Source: Chrysopilus asiliformis (Eukaryota; Arthropoda; Insecta; Diptera; Rhagionidae). From it: a stretch of DNA of 64,000 bases. The notes under the pieces are model-generated. The model was not told where the DNA came from, searched no databases, and saw nothing but the letters and a program-made list of their open reading frames with translations. The position numbers and the translations under genes are program-made. Positions 11,851 to 22,998 of the stretch are shown here, piece by piece; the first letter of the stretch is position 1; every line of letters begins with the position of its first letter. Location of the stretch: NCBI GenBank assembly GCA_964034945.1, contig OZ035961.1:21304161-21368160 (forward strand), in the 5' to 3' direction.

Positions 11851-12093
11851 ATTCTATGGATTTATGATCAGTGGCTTAAATGTTACAACGCCAGAGTAGG
11901 GTTTTATATCTCCACTTTTTTTTGTAAGTAATTTTTCCGGTATTTAATTACCATAACGTCATATCTTGGTAATTTTGTGTACCGAAAGAAAACAAGAAAA
12001 TATATGAAAACAAGAAAATATATGAAAACAAACTTATATTTTGTTGCTTAATATTTTTACAACATTGTTCCATGATGAACCATCCACATTAAG

Positions 12094-12306
12094 TTGCAAA
12101 AACAAACTTCTAGGAATAAAATAAAATTGGCTGGAATAAAGATCCCGAAAATAACATATAAAGACTGTAACACACTCTTTCCGATACAGATATACAAAAT
12201 CGGTACACGAAAGTTTTTTATGCGATCGCAAAGTTGTGCAGGAAGTTGTATTGATTGCAAAAGTTCATTGAAATGTGCGGTAAAAGGTTGGGATAGTAAA
12301 ATCTAA
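12094..12306 (+). other. Cys-rich open frame, possible exon
   Basis: A 70-codon frame ends in CAGSCIDCKSSLKCAVKG, with four closely spaced cysteines. Spacing of this kind occurs in cysteine-rich secreted insect proteins such as chitin-binding peritrophin types, but four cysteines are not enough for a family call. A possible donor (GCG|GTAAAA) sits at about 12279. No convincing acceptor was found, and an opposite-strand frame is also open. Chance is a real alternative. Confidence 0.2.
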
Positions 12307-12849
12307 CTTTATTGAGCATCGTAAATCCCAGATTTGATTGTACACGCAAAACTTGTGCACGCTTTATTATTATGCGAAGTTGCAAAAGTATTACGCTTCA
12401 CCCATTAAATGCACAGAACAAATTTACTACCACTTCTTATACATATAATCGTATATCATATAATATAGTATCAAATTTTAGCTGGAATTATTGGAAAATC
12501 GATATATTGTCCCACGGGTATATTCGGAACCGTGCCTGGTTGCCCTCAAATCAATTAAATTTTCTTATGGCATAAAATTTTAGTGCTAAACGATGTCTCA
12601 CTCTGTATCACAAGACTCAAATGACTGATACATTTGATGGGTTAATGTGTGTTTGGTTGGATTTAATTGACATGAAATTAAAATATTGGAAATTTTCCGA
12701 TTTTATTGCAACATTATCCTTCATTTAAAATGTTTAAAAAATAAATTTCTGATGATTAGAAATAGACAATTGGTTTCTTTTTATTGATTCATTATAATTG
12801 GATAAATTAAATGCCTGGTTACAGTATTTTGTATACGTTTTAGAAATAC

Positions 12850-13130
12850 GGAAAAAAATTTATTATATAATAGGCTTGTCTGTCTGTCTGTTTGCTTAAA
12901 ACTCGAGAACTAATGAATTGCTTTGGATGAAACTTTCAGGGAAGCTTACTGACATCAAGGAGCAGATTTCAGGTCATAAGTTGACCCAAGATTTTCCGTC
13001 CCATCCAACTCATGTATCATTAACAATCATTAACAACTAACAAAATGCTTTGGGATCAAAATTTGAATGAAAATTTCAGAGATTGTTTGTATTTATGCCA
13101 TTAAGAAATCACAATTTTGATATAATTCTT
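12850..13130 (+). repeat. GTCTGT-containing interspersed repeat
   Basis: A (GTCT)4-like tract at about 12874-12890 is followed by AAAACTCGAGAACTAATGAA and GGATGAAACTTTCAGGGA. The layout is the same as in the other GTCY-bearing repeats here, but I cannot link the sequence to families A, B, C or H. Confidence 0.4.
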
Positions 13131-13134
13131 CAAT

Positions 13135-14080
13135 TTTCCAACTTCTGGTCAGGGGCTCTAATCGGACCACTCCTTCCCCCTTCCTCATACAAGTGATATT
13201 AGATTTAGTATACCGTTTGTAACGCATCGAGACAATAGTAGGGCATAAAAATGAAATGTATCAGGGTGTTAGGGATGACAACAGATTTGTTAAAATGTGT
13301 CTACAATAGAATTAACTCATCCATAACTCATCCATACACCAAAATCCAATCGGACCACTCGTCTGTCTGTCATTTCGTGAACACCATAACTTTCGTAAAA
13401 ATTTAGCTAGAGACTTGAAATTTTCTATAGTTACGTTTTTCGTAAATGGCTAGGCCAAGTTCTTGAACGGGTAAAATTAGACCATTCCACCTCCCCTCCC
13501 CCATACAAACGAAACAGTTTTTTGCAATTTTCTCGAAAACGGTGAGTAATAGGAACAAATTTATTACGGTAAAATGTATTAAAAATATGCTTTTATATAA
13601 TCATTCCATGTTTGTTAATTAAGGACCGAGAAGCCCATTTACATAAATAACAAACATGAACACAACGGTCAACCCACATAGATTATAATCATTCCATACA
13701 TCAAAATTCAATTGGACCACTCTCTCCTCCCTCTCCCATACAAATGGATTTTTCCCAAAAAAAAAAATTTTGACTGCCCTCATATAGAGTATTTTACGAT
13801 TGGCCCCTGGCAATTGTTTTTAATTAAAAATTTTGTCTGTTCTAATAAATATAAAGTACAGTAGAATCCCGATAATTCGTATTTTAAGGGACCGACGTAA
13901 AAATACGAAGTATCGGGATATTCGAATTAGCGGGGTATGAATTAACCGGGATTTTTTCAAGGGACCAGCAAATTCATACGAATTAGCGGGATATACGAAT
14001 TATCGGGGTACGAATTATCGGGATTCTACTGTATTTGACTATCGGCTCCTGGGAACTATAGCTTTTCTTATGGTTACAAA
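13135..14080 (+). repeat. Family B copies in tandem, broken by a MITE
   Basis: Begins with a family B internal unit, then a 5' end (GATTTAGTATACCGTTTG at about 13201), a short GTCTGT tract, the GAGACTTGAAA block and the 3' end near 13790-13815. A second family B 3' end follows, TATTTGACTATCGGCTCC at about 14032, ending in a CTATAGCTTTTCTTATGG-type tail. That tail closely resembles the family A 3' end, linking the two families. Confidence 0.6.
13859..14031. mobile_element. pogo/Tigger-type MITE, 173 bp
   Basis: Perfect terminal inverted repeats of at least 23 bp begin CAGTAGAATCCCGATAATTC. TA flanks both ends (13857-13858 and 14032-14033). The interior holds repeated CGAATTAGCGGG/CGAATTATCGGG units. 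TA duplications and a CAGT start fit the pogo branch of Tc1/mariner. Excision restores the family B 3' end AAAGTATTTGAC, so the insertion is clean. Confidence 0.85.
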
Positions 14081-14084
14081 CCCA

Positions 14085-15005
14085 ATATCATGATTACTAA
14101 TATGATTTACCGAAAGTTTATTATTAATTCGGTATGCTCTACTTGGTATAAATATCCCATATTTCCATTTTTGATTGCTTTGACTAACCACAAAATTGCA
14201 TTTGGCTTTTCTTACAATTGCAATCAAATTCAAACACATAAATTTTAAAAATTAATGGAGTTCACCAAAAATAGAATGAGTCATAAATATTCGAGAGACT
14301 GAAGCAATTTAATTTAAAATTCAAATTTTATTGCATAGGAGGGTAACAGAGATCTAAAATAGATGGAATTACTGACCAACAAATTAAATTTGAGGATAGT
14401 GCGGAAAGTTTCTTGCCTGATATGTAAAACACATTTTTTGTAACGAGTTTTTCCAACTCTGGAGTTATTCCATTATTAAGCATTTGATATAATCAAAAGA
14501 AACATAAGAAAAAATTGGAGCTATCTAAAAAATATGTCCGCTTTCGCCCCCCTCCAACACTTGTCAACATTGGCGTAACCAGAGCCTGTTTGTAGTGGTG
14601 GCACAAAATAATTATAATTATATAATTAAAAACTTTTTTATTAATTTAATTTTACATACACGGAGAGAAATTCAAACAGGAATATACGAGACAATGAACT
14701 ATTCTGTAATGATTCCCTAAAAATAAGGAATTTGTACTCAGTGGTCCTTTTTTTTGGATCTATGGCGATTTCCCGACGAATATTTAATTTGGCTAATCCG
14801 TTTGGCCTCGTTTGTCCAGATGGATTCCTTAGTTTGCGTTTTTGCAAAGTTAAGAATGATCTTTCTCCGGTTTTTGTAAACGTGCAAAGCAGCAGAAATT
14901 TGTAATAATGTAAAAATAGTCGGATATAGATCTACTTGGCAAAAGTCGAAGCTTATTTATAGAATTTTTTTCTCTACTCCGATAGATATCCAACAAGTCA
15001 AATCG
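14085..15005. other. AT-rich DNA, no gene recognised
   Basis: A possible lone MITE end (TACACGGAGAGAAATT) lies near 14656. No coding segment or RNA was recognised. Confidence 0.4.
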
Positions 15006-15007
15006 GC

Positions 15008-15297
15008 ACGCAGAGAAAAAAAAGTTAATTTAATTATTTTATAATGGAGAATCGGGACTATTACTAAAATAGGTAATTTTAATCACAAAAATAGTAAATT
15101 TAACCACAAAATAGTAACTTTAACTAGTTTACTACTAATCAGTTAGTAGTAAACTAGTTAAAATTAATATTTTGTGGTTAAATTGACTATAAAAATATCC
15201 GATTTTGACTATTTTTGTCATTGAAATTAACTATCTGAGTAATAGTTACGGTTCCCCATTATAACATAGTTAGATTTACTATTTTTTCTCTGTGTGA
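15008..15297. mobile_element. Foldback MITE with CACGCAGAGAAAAAA ends
   Basis: Ends are CACGCAGAGAAAAAA and, inverted, CACACAGAGAAAAAA. The centre is a perfect hairpin: AACTAGTTTACTACTAA, a 4-base loop, and its complement at about 15132-15169. Further inverted pairs (TAATGGAGAATCGGGACTA against TAGTTACGGTTCCCCATTA) extend the fold over nearly the whole 290 bp. There is no coding capacity. Confidence 0.75.
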
Positions 15298-15310
15298 GGT
15301 TTATCAGGTA

Positions 15311-16111
15311 CAGTAGTCCCCCGCTTTACGGACGGGATGCGTTCCACGGAAACTGTCCGTATATCGAAAATCCGTAAAACGAAACCTATTTTAGTATGGG
15401 ATCGTATTAAAAATTGATAGATGCGTTCCAATCAATAGAAATGTCCGTAAAACGAAACCTATTTTAGTATGAGATCGTATGAAAAATAGATAGATGCGTA
15501 CCAAAAAAATCCGTAATACGAAGCAGATTAGTATAATATATTAAAATCATTATTTAACCACTAGAATAATGAGAAAACTATATAAATATAGAAAAAAAAT
15601 ATTTATACTACTTGAAATGGAGCATAAATCAATTGAATATGTTAAAACCAACAAAATATTATGGGACAAATCATGCCGCGGACAAAAAAATGTAGCTGTT
15701 TCTACGTAGGTTTCTGCTAGTTTCGTCAGAATTCAAATTTCATTGTGGGACAGAAAGCAGATTCTGCTTCTGCTGCTGCCTCTGCCCAATTGGAGTTCTC
15801 GCTTAAGAATAGCAAATAGATTTTTTAAAAATACACCGCACTGCAGTTTTTTATTGCCTTTTTTTAATTCTCTTTTGTGTATACACAAAATGTGTCAGAA
15901 ATTTCGGAGAAATTAGGTATGTACATTTACAATAAATACAACATAATTATGGAGGACTTTTTCTTGATTTTTTTCTGTGATTCAAAAAAAAATTTTTTTT
16001 TGTCCGTAATAGCGAATTTTTTTATCCGTATAGCGAATTTGTTCCTATATTAGTCATGTCCGTAACTTCGAATTTCCGTTAAACGAGCGTCCGTATAGCG
16101 GGGGATCACTG
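15311..16111. mobile_element. pogo/Tigger-type MITE, 801 bp
   Basis: Terminal repeats CAGTAGTCCCCCGCTTTACG and, inverted, CAGTGATCCCCCGCTATACG lie between TA dinucleotides (15309-15310, 16112-16113). Internal copies of CCGTAAAACGAAACCTATTT and of TCCGTATAGCGAAT are repeated near each end. No transposase frame survives. It abuts a family C copy on its right. Confidence 0.85.
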
Positions 16112-16124
16112 TATTTCGATTTTT

Positions 16125-16270
16125 GTTCAAGTATTGTATTCAAGGGGGCTGGTCAATACGAAATCCGTTTCAGGGAAAATTATGAGAATGTCCGTTTATT
16201 TCTCTGTTGGTCTTTTGAATTTAAAGAAAATACATTTTACCAGTTTCTTGTATCTCTAACGGCTCTTGGG
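16125..16270 (+). repeat. Family C DINE-like repeat, partial
   Basis: Matches 6275-6400 (AAGTATTGTATTCA, then TCCGTTTCAGGGAAAATTATG and TGTCCGTTTAT). The octamer array is absent, with only CTCTGTTGGTCTTTTG in its place. Confidence 0.55.
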
Positions 16271-16984
16271 TAATTTCGAAAAATGTTTTTTTAAACATAG
16301 TTTCTCCGAAACCTTAAATATGGCAGAGTAAAATTTTGTGTTAAACACAACTGATATTTTTTACTTATCTTAAAAAAACCAGAAGATTGTTAATAAAACA
16401 GCATTTCGAAAATTATAACCCTTTCGATCGGGATTTCCTATAAAGTCTCAAATTGATTAAAGTGAACACAAAAAATCCCTTTCCTGCCAATAAATCATCC
16501 GATTGGAGTGCACATTAAACTTTAAATGAAAGTGCATCCTTATATTCCTGTTATTTTCTGAATAAAATGACGAAGAAACGATGATGAAAAATTTAATACG
16601 TCTTCTATTTCAATTTAAAATCCATTAACCTGTCCTAGATTTTCGTTTAGACAGACAATCTGAGATGCTTTGCGAGAACAATTGCTACAGATGAAAAGCT
16701 TTATCCGGCGATACTTCCGTAGTCTGCGACGTCCTTCAAACTGTAGTACGAGATAAAAAATACATCATCGCCCCACTTTTCACTTGATATGTTTTTTATT
16801 TAGTCTACAACAACAACAACAAGAACAACAAAAAAAAAACGCACAAGAATAAAGAAATGAAAAAAAACTCAATTGACATATGAAGTAGATGCAGTGAAAC
16901 TGAAACATTTCTTTGTACGGCATAAAAATGCATCAACATAATTTTTAAACAATGTTATGTGGTCTAAAAAAATATTTAAAACAT

Positions 16985-17260
16985 AAGAAAAGCTTTGATT
17001 GCCACGGGCCAATCGTCAAATACTCTATATGATGAACAGTTATGTCAAATCATATTCTAAACACAATTTACCTTGGGAGTCCCCCCCCCCCTCTACCCCC
17101 CCCCCCCCCATCTTCTTCGACAAGAACCCACCCCCTTATTCTTCAATTTTATGAAAACGACAGTTTTTTGCAATTTTTTTGCTGGGGGAGTAATGAGATT
17201 AAAACCCAAATTTAATTATTTTGAACGGTTTTAATGAATAAAATCTGAAAATGCACCATA
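16985..17260 (-). repeat. Family B DINE-like element with poly-C tracts
   Basis: An inverted family B 3' portion beginning CACGGGCCAATCGTCAAATA. It contains uninterrupted C runs of about 12 and 14 bases at 17080-17110, an expansion of the usual CCTCCCCC motif. The opposite strand is therefore very G-rich. Confidence 0.55.
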
Positions 17261-18540
17261 ACTTATTTTTATATCCGTTTTCTTCGCAAATAAAAAATTT
17301 CCTAGCGCACATTGCGACCCTCCTGTAAATTTTTGGTCACCATCCAAAGCGTTGTGATCCACTGCTTCGGAAACAATCTTTTAAATGAAAAATTTCAATT
17401 TGTTTGTATTTCATTTTGGTTTCTACAGTGTATTTTTAACTCTTTCATGCCAGACTTTTTCCCTGCAGTCGGAATTTTTTTCATCGGTTTTTGTTCTTTA
17501 GTCCTAGAGAGGCACCATGCAAAATTTGAAGTTTTCACTATTGTATGAAAAACTGTTATAAAAAGTTGCTTATAAGCGACATCGGGCATGAACGGGTTAA
17601 AGTACATCCACGATTCTTAACATGATTCTCTACAAATAAAGATTGAAGCTTTTATCTAGAAAAAAAAATCATTCGCCGACATTTTTTATTACCTTTTAGG
17701 GATTTTTTTTCACAGTTCGTACGCAGAGTTCTTGGAAAAGGAAAAGGTTGTAAATTTTTAGCGTAAATTTAACCCCTTTTTATGAGAGAAATACTGCACG
17801 TGTCAGGGGATTATTAATATACTGTTCCTTAACTGAAACTTCCTATTTTAGAATTTCTTGCCTATTAAGTGCATATTTTTAACAGTTATTACATTTTTTT
17901 TCTTGAAACTAACATTCAATTTTTTTTCTGTGTAAGTAAATGAAAACTCCTAAATACAAAACTCTAATGAGGTTTCCTAATTTTGAAGCTACCAAGATGA
18001 AGTCCTGTTTTCATTAAACCAAATTAAGAAATCTGAGGCTTTTTTAACCAAGTTAAGAAAGTCTCAGATTTCTGGAGGCAAAAATATTTTTTTTTACATG
18101 AGTTTTATTAAAACACATTTTCGTATAAAACGAGGAAATTTATTTAATATTTAAAAGGCCGTTACTGAAAATATCACACATATATACTATATAGCACACA
18201 CAAATAAAAAAATTTCTTGTGGATCCTTTTAAGATTGAAATGCTGATGATTGCTCCTTGTTTACGTCCTTTGATTCTTTGGGGACGATGTAAAATCGTAT
18301 TATGTGAGTAGAGCTTTTATCGATTTCCTAAACGCGATTTATTTTCATCGTGCTATCAAATTTATGACTGAACGGAAAACTTACATCGCTTAAACATATA
18401 AAAAATCATCTCGGCATATGGGAAAAACTTTCGATGTGTGCGCATGATCAGCGGAAAAAACTGGAGAAACCGACAAATGATGGGAAAACTTAGCTAAAAA
18501 GCCAACAGCGACAAATAGATTTTCCCACAAACGCTGCTGC
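17261..18540. other. AT-rich DNA, no gene recognised
   Basis: Open frames of 70-78 codons on both strands around 17312-17607 overlap and resemble nothing known. Possible weak MITE-like ends (TACGCAGAGTTCTTGG and TTTTCTGTGTAAG) occur at about 17720 and 17930. Confidence 0.35.
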
Positions 18541-18544
18541 TTAA

Positions 18545-19391
18545 GCTAAGTGCACACGATATGATCACTGTTCATATTTCTGAACATACCGCATATGTTG
18601 CTTATAAGCTTCAAATGCTCATATGTTCATACAATATATGAAAGGTGTTCACACGATATGAACATTTTGTCCCAAAGCTTCAAATTTTTAGGTGTGTTCA
18701 TATGTGCTCAAATGCATTGTGTTCATATTTTTTCTGCGCGTATGAACCACTGTTCAGACGATATGAACGTTTTGTTCAAATTACAGATATGAACAATTTT
18801 TAAGAACATTTGAGCACAAAACACAACAAATTACAAAACTGTCGAAAACTTTTTTTTTTGTATACCAGGAGTTTGAAGGCGAAGACCAAACTGGTCCGTG
18901 TTTTAAAGTCTAAAGTCCATGAACAGAAAAGTTCAAATTCGAATCGAATTATTTTACCCTGAGTGGGATTTGAACCACTGCTCATTGGATCACAAGGCAA
19001 GTACTTAACTGACTGAGCCATCCACGCCACAAGTCTAAAACCTACTGGACCCAAATAAAAACCAGAAAACATCAATTTACGTACAAATTTGACTCAAAAT
19101 TTTACATTTGAACATGTTGAAAACTTAGCCCATGTTCAAATGTGACAGTGTGTTCATATCTGTGATCATACGTCCGAATTTTACAAACTGGGCTCATACG
19201 GTCCCAAAATAGTGTTCACACGATATGAACAGGTCGTGTTCATACGTTTGCTCACGGCATCTTCAAATGTGTTCATATGCCTTGTGTTCATACGTATGAA
19301 CACAAAAATATGGTGTTCAGACGATATGAACACGTTTGGGACACTTTTTTGCTCAAAAATATGAACAGTGATCATATCGTGTGCACTTAAC
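18545..19391. mobile_element. Foldback element with 32-bp perfect ends and ATATGAAC motif arrays
   Basis: Termini are identical over 32 bp in inverted orientation (AAGTGCACACGATATGATCA and continuing; 18548-18579 and 19357-19388). The interior is packed with ATATGAAC/GTTCATAT words. GTTCA(C/G)ACGATATGAAC occurs four times, near 18646, 18752, 19213 and 19314, and a perfect 20-bp palindrome lies near 19284-19303. TTAA on the left against TTTA on the right is an unclear target site. No transposase is present. A SINE interrupts the middle. Confidence 0.7.
18850..19040 (-). mobile_element. tRNA-derived SINE
   Basis: On the minus strand the 5' end reads GGCGTGGATGGCTCAGTCAG. TGGCTCAGTCAG (19009-19020) fits a pol III A box and GGTTCAAATCC (18966-18976) matches the B box consensus. 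About 100 bp of unrelated body follow and the element ends in a run of A (T10 on the plus strand at 18850-18859). The anticodon arm does not pair, so this is not a working tRNA gene. It lies inside the foldback element, whose two halves continue on either side. Confidence 0.8.
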
Positions 19392-19477
19392 TTTATTCTG
19401 GATGGTCGTCATCTGGATAGTTGAAAAGGATCTCCGGTGTTTATTGAAGGGGTTTTTTGTTTTATATTTTTTAGCTT

Positions 19478-19802
19478 TCATAGAGCAGATTTGTTCATTT
19501 TGGGTTCATACAGTGTTTCATTTCTTCTTATTGGAAGCTTAATTAGTACTCCTGGAAGAAAGCCACTTTGTATGATGGAGAGTTCTCCCTGCATCTGAAG
19601 CTGAGTAATATTGGCCGTTAAGTGCTGTAAATTGTACCAGGGTGTAAAAATTGGTATACATTTCGGTGTAATTACCAGTCTGTGTACGCGATAAATTTCG
19701 TCTATTCTGTTTTGCAGTTGAAGGCGCTTCTGTATTTTCAGTAAATTCATTTGTTTTTATGTTATCCCAGGTATAAACTTTGGCTAAATTTCTTACATAC
19801 AT
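19478..19802 (-). other. Two overlapping open frames, unidentified
   Basis: Two minus-strand frames of 90 and 87 codons overlap almost completely (19478-19750 and 19539-19802). One has a natural-looking composition with runs such as LTANITQLQMQGELSIIQSG. I cannot assign it to a family; an old retroelement fragment or an exon are both possible. A plus-strand splice-like pair (TATATTTTTTAG and CCCAG|GTATAA) brackets the same region, so even the strand is uncertain. Confidence 0.2.
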
Positions 19803-20024
19803 TTTCTACTTCTAGAATGATCGTTTAATATGTAAAGTTTGTTGCGCTGCCTGATTGGTGATGCTCATTTATTGGGTAATCTAAAATAATGATGTAAAAT
19901 TTATTGGATTTATAATTAACTTTTGATTTTAAGAGAATTAAGAGTTGAAAGAAAATGGCATGAGACTAATGAATTTACCTTTACAGACTTTGGATTTATA
20001 TTTAATTATAGTTAAGGGGATATT

Positions 20025-20185
20025 CATCAATTTCGTCATACTTTAGGGGAGGAGTGGAAGCTGCATAACTAAATTTCATATACTGTAACTAAATTTCATA
20101 TGAAAATCGAAAAAAACCGTAACGAAAAGGGGTGAAGTGGAAGGAGAACGCGAAAAGCATTTACTTAGCGTGCCGGATTTTTTGG
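20025..20185 (-). repeat. MITE-like repeat related to 48598-48725
   Basis: Inverted relative of the ACGTCACGC...CCTTCGTCACGG sequence at 48.6 kb: AACCGTAACGAAAAGGGGTG and TTTACTTAGCGTGCC correspond, and CGTCATACTTTAGGGG marks the other end. A third fragment is at about 11222-11260. Confidence 0.4.
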
Positions 20186-20344
20186 AACAGATGATAAGAG
20201 GTATAGAAAATTTTGCAAATTAGTAATAGTGGCATAGCAAGTAACCAAAAATTGTTACATACGCGATACTCACAAAATGTGTGGAGTGGGTTGCAAAATA
20301 TATGGATATATGGAATATATGCAGTAACATTAACGGTTTTATTT

Positions 20345-20665
20345 ATTTATTACAGAAAATCCAACAGAATCCGAGGATTTTCGTGGTCGCTGAATCAGAT
20401 TCTGACGTTAAGAAGTCTTTAAGGATAACGGAAGGTTCTGTAAGGATACCGTGATTATTCTTTTCCTAAAATTTTCCGGGACAAAATCTCATATGGGGGT
20501 TTTGGGGTCGCTGAGTCAGATTCTGAAGTTAGGAAGTCTGTAAGGATAATATAAGATCCTGTGATTATCTTTTTCCTCAAATTTCCCGGAGAAAATCTCT
20601 TCCGGGGGTTTTTGTGGTTGATAAATCCGATTCTGGAGTGAAAAAGTCCGTAAGGATATCTCAAA
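20345..20665. repeat. Tandem repeat, about 120 bp x 2.7
   Basis: The phrase GTCGCTGAGTCAGATTCTGA starts near 20386 and 20507 and, diverged, near 20626. Each is followed by GAAGTCTGTAAGGATA and TTTTCC-CAAATTTCC-GG-AAAATCTC. A single inverted unit occurs at 30055-30215. Divergence between units suggests an old array. Confidence 0.7.
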
Positions 20666-20749
20666 GGCAAGGGTATTATTCGAAGACGAAAAAAAGGTGT
20701 GGCGACAAGCCGACGTCATTTTGGATTTTTATTCATACAAATCAAATAC

Positions 20750-21010
20750 GGAATGACTAAAAAGAATAAAATAAAAAAAAAATTTAAAAAAATTTAAAAA
20801 AAAATTAAAATAGCTTTTTTTAAAAAAAAAAATTACTAAAAGGGAAAAAAAAACTATTGTTTTTGATTGTGTACCAGAAATAAAAGCGAGATAAAAGCAT
20901 AAAAAATCAAATAAAATAATAATTTATCTCGCTTTTATTTCTGATTCACAGCGCCCAAAAAATTATGTTTTCCTTTTTAGTGCATTTTTTAAAAATAAAA
21001 GCGTTTTTTA
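20750..21010. repeat. Family G hairpin repeat
   Basis: Perfect 21-bp inverted arms (CAGAAATAAAAGCGAGATAA at 20875-20895 and the complement at 20923-20943) are followed by CAGCGCCCAAAAAATTATG and CCTTTTTAGTGCATTTT. On the left is the corresponding A-rich CTAAAAGGGAAAAAAA. It is the best-preserved copy of family G in the window. Confidence 0.6.
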
Positions 21011-21731
21011 ATATTTAAAAAAAATTATCATTAAATTTGTTTTCATAGAGCCTGCGATTATCCGCTTTTCCAGACATAAAATTATCGTTAAGCTAAGAAA
21101 ATCCCAATATCTTGAAAAATATGAAAAAACATAAATTGTGAATTAATTAAATAGTAGCATAAATATTTCACACATAGTAAAATTGATGGATGTCAATGAT
21201 CCAATGTGACAATCTTCAAATAAAATTCAAAATGTGTATCGCTTCCAATAAATTATTCGCCTAATATACAACCAGAAGCATAAAATTTTGTGCCTGTGTG
21301 TTTAGTTCTAGGCGGGTTCGCTTTGTTGCTACAAAATTTATCATCATAGCTTTAGGGCATCATAAAAAATTGATAGCTATAAAACGAGCGTTAAGACAGA
21401 ATAGGAAAAATGATATTTTTCAATTCTGTTCAAGGATCACAAGAATCAATTCAAATAAATTTAATTTTTGTTTGTAAAATTCGCCTGGGGAGTTTCTGGA
21501 TCAAAAATTTGTGAATTTTCCCTGTTATAACAATTGACATTTTAATTCACATTGTAGGTTAGATAATGAAAATATCTAAAAGAAAATATCGCTGGAAATG
21601 TTGTACTTTTTCTGTGAATTTTTGTTCCGCTAAAAATTGACCTGAGAGTTTTTATTTCCGACTAAGTAAAACTTTTATTTTTTAATGGCAAAATTCACCG
21701 CTCGTGATAAACAAAATTAAACAGAATTATT

Positions 21732-22335
21732 TTTATACCCGTATGGTGAAACCAAAGGGTATATTAACTTTGCCTTACCGTTTGTAACGCTAAGGCAAAG
21801 ATCCCGTCATCGCACAAAAAAATGAATTACACCAGTGTGTTTAGAATGATAAAAATATTTAATTTTTGCATGTCCGTCCGTCCGTCTGTCCGTCTGTCTG
21901 TCTGTCCGTCTGTCTGTCTGTCTGTCCGTCTGTCTGTCCGTCTGTCTGTGGCGCGGATTGCGGGCGCACGGATTGAGCTAGAGACTTGAAAGTTTGCACA
22001 GATCCGTTTTTCGTAAAATGCGAGGCTAAGTTCATTAATGGGCAAAAATGGACCATTAGGGGGGGTACCACCCATACGAACGAAATCGTTTTTTGTGAAT
22101 ATCTCAAAAACGGTGCATCTTATCAAAAAAGTCCAAGAACAAAAGTTATTTAGGATATGATTCTACATAAAACTTCCATACATCAAAATCCGATTGGAAT
22201 AAATTTTAAAAAATCTTATTGGAAAGTTTGACTTCAAATTGGAATTTTGGTATAACTGTTCGAATTTTGATACGAATATCACCATACGGGTCTCCAATGA
22301 TTGCCAGATTGGCAATTATAGCTTTTGTTATGTTT
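21732..22335 (+). mobile_element. Family A DINE-1/Helentron-like element, complete
   Basis: The 5' end TTATACCCGTATGGTGAAAC continues to AAAGGGTATATTAAC and folds on itself. A (GTCY)n microsatellite spans about 21872-21948. A 12-bp inverted match of the 5' CCCGTATGGTGA occurs near the 3' end (TCACCATACGGG, 22279-22290). A perfect stem-loop follows (ATTGCCAGATTGGCAAT, 22300-22316), then a TATAGCTTTTGTTATG tail. Subterminal inverted repeats, GTCY tract and 3' stem-loop are the known layout of DINE-1 and other Helentron-associated elements. No protein is encoded. Confidence 0.8.
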
Positions 22336-22761
22336 ACTATTAAAGACGACGGTTTTCACTCAGAATTTGTAGTGAAATCACACTGCTGTTGGATTTTACT
22401 ATCTGCTGTGACGTATTTCACTTCCATTGTGTGAAATCACACAAATTCCATATTCTCTTGTTGGAAAACACACAAATTTTGTAGTGAAATCACTCAAAAA
22501 TAGAGATTTCACGCGAATGTTGGAAATCACACATCAGAAGTGTGAAAATACTACAAAAAATGAGTTTTTTGCAACAAAATTTAGTGTGAATTCACACAAA
22601 CCATTTAGAGTGTAGCTTAAAGAATTTTTCCTTCTTGGTGGTACTTCGAGAGTAAATCGAAGATACTGGGGTTGACTCCCATGATTTTTTTTACTAGTAA
22701 ATCTGGCAACTTTTTTAGTGTAAAAATATTTGATGTGAACAGTACATGACTTTCCTCTGCT

Positions 22762-22833
22762 TCAGGAAAAATATGTAGAAAATGCATAAAAAATGTTTCA
22801 GGAAAAATATGTAGAAAATGCATAAAAAATGTT
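22762..22833. repeat. Short tandem duplication, about 37 bp x 2
   Basis: TTCAGGAAAAATATGTAGAA followed by AATGCATAAAAAATG occurs twice in direct succession with no visible difference, implying a recent duplication. Confidence 0.75.
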
Positions 22834-22998
22834 AAAACCAAAAATGCAGGAAATTTTATTCAGCAGCGGTATTGTGATTTCAATCTTAAATGAGGTGGAA
22901 AAATTCACGTGTGACATTTCTCACCTATTTATTTTCACTCCACCTTTGAATAATTTGGTATTATGATTTAGTAAGTCAGATTTAGTATGAGAAATTTA

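Noticed and set aside
18850..19040. Functional tRNA gene
   Set aside because: The A and B boxes are good, but the anticodon arm does not pair and a SINE body with poly-A tail follows.
21827..22126. Recurring frame with EIFTKN, FQVSSSI and DRQTDRRTD segments, also at 41295, 45935, 32668, 27742 and 3025
   Set aside because: It recurs because the underlying DNA is a repeat (families A and B). The DRQTD part is the GTCY microsatellite, frames break differently in each copy, and no domain is recognisable.
22340..22615. Regulatory palindrome cluster around GTGTGAAATCACAC
   Set aside because: GTGAAATCAC words recur, but arms do not pair over any length and no element boundary is visible. It may be a decayed repeat, but I cannot define it.
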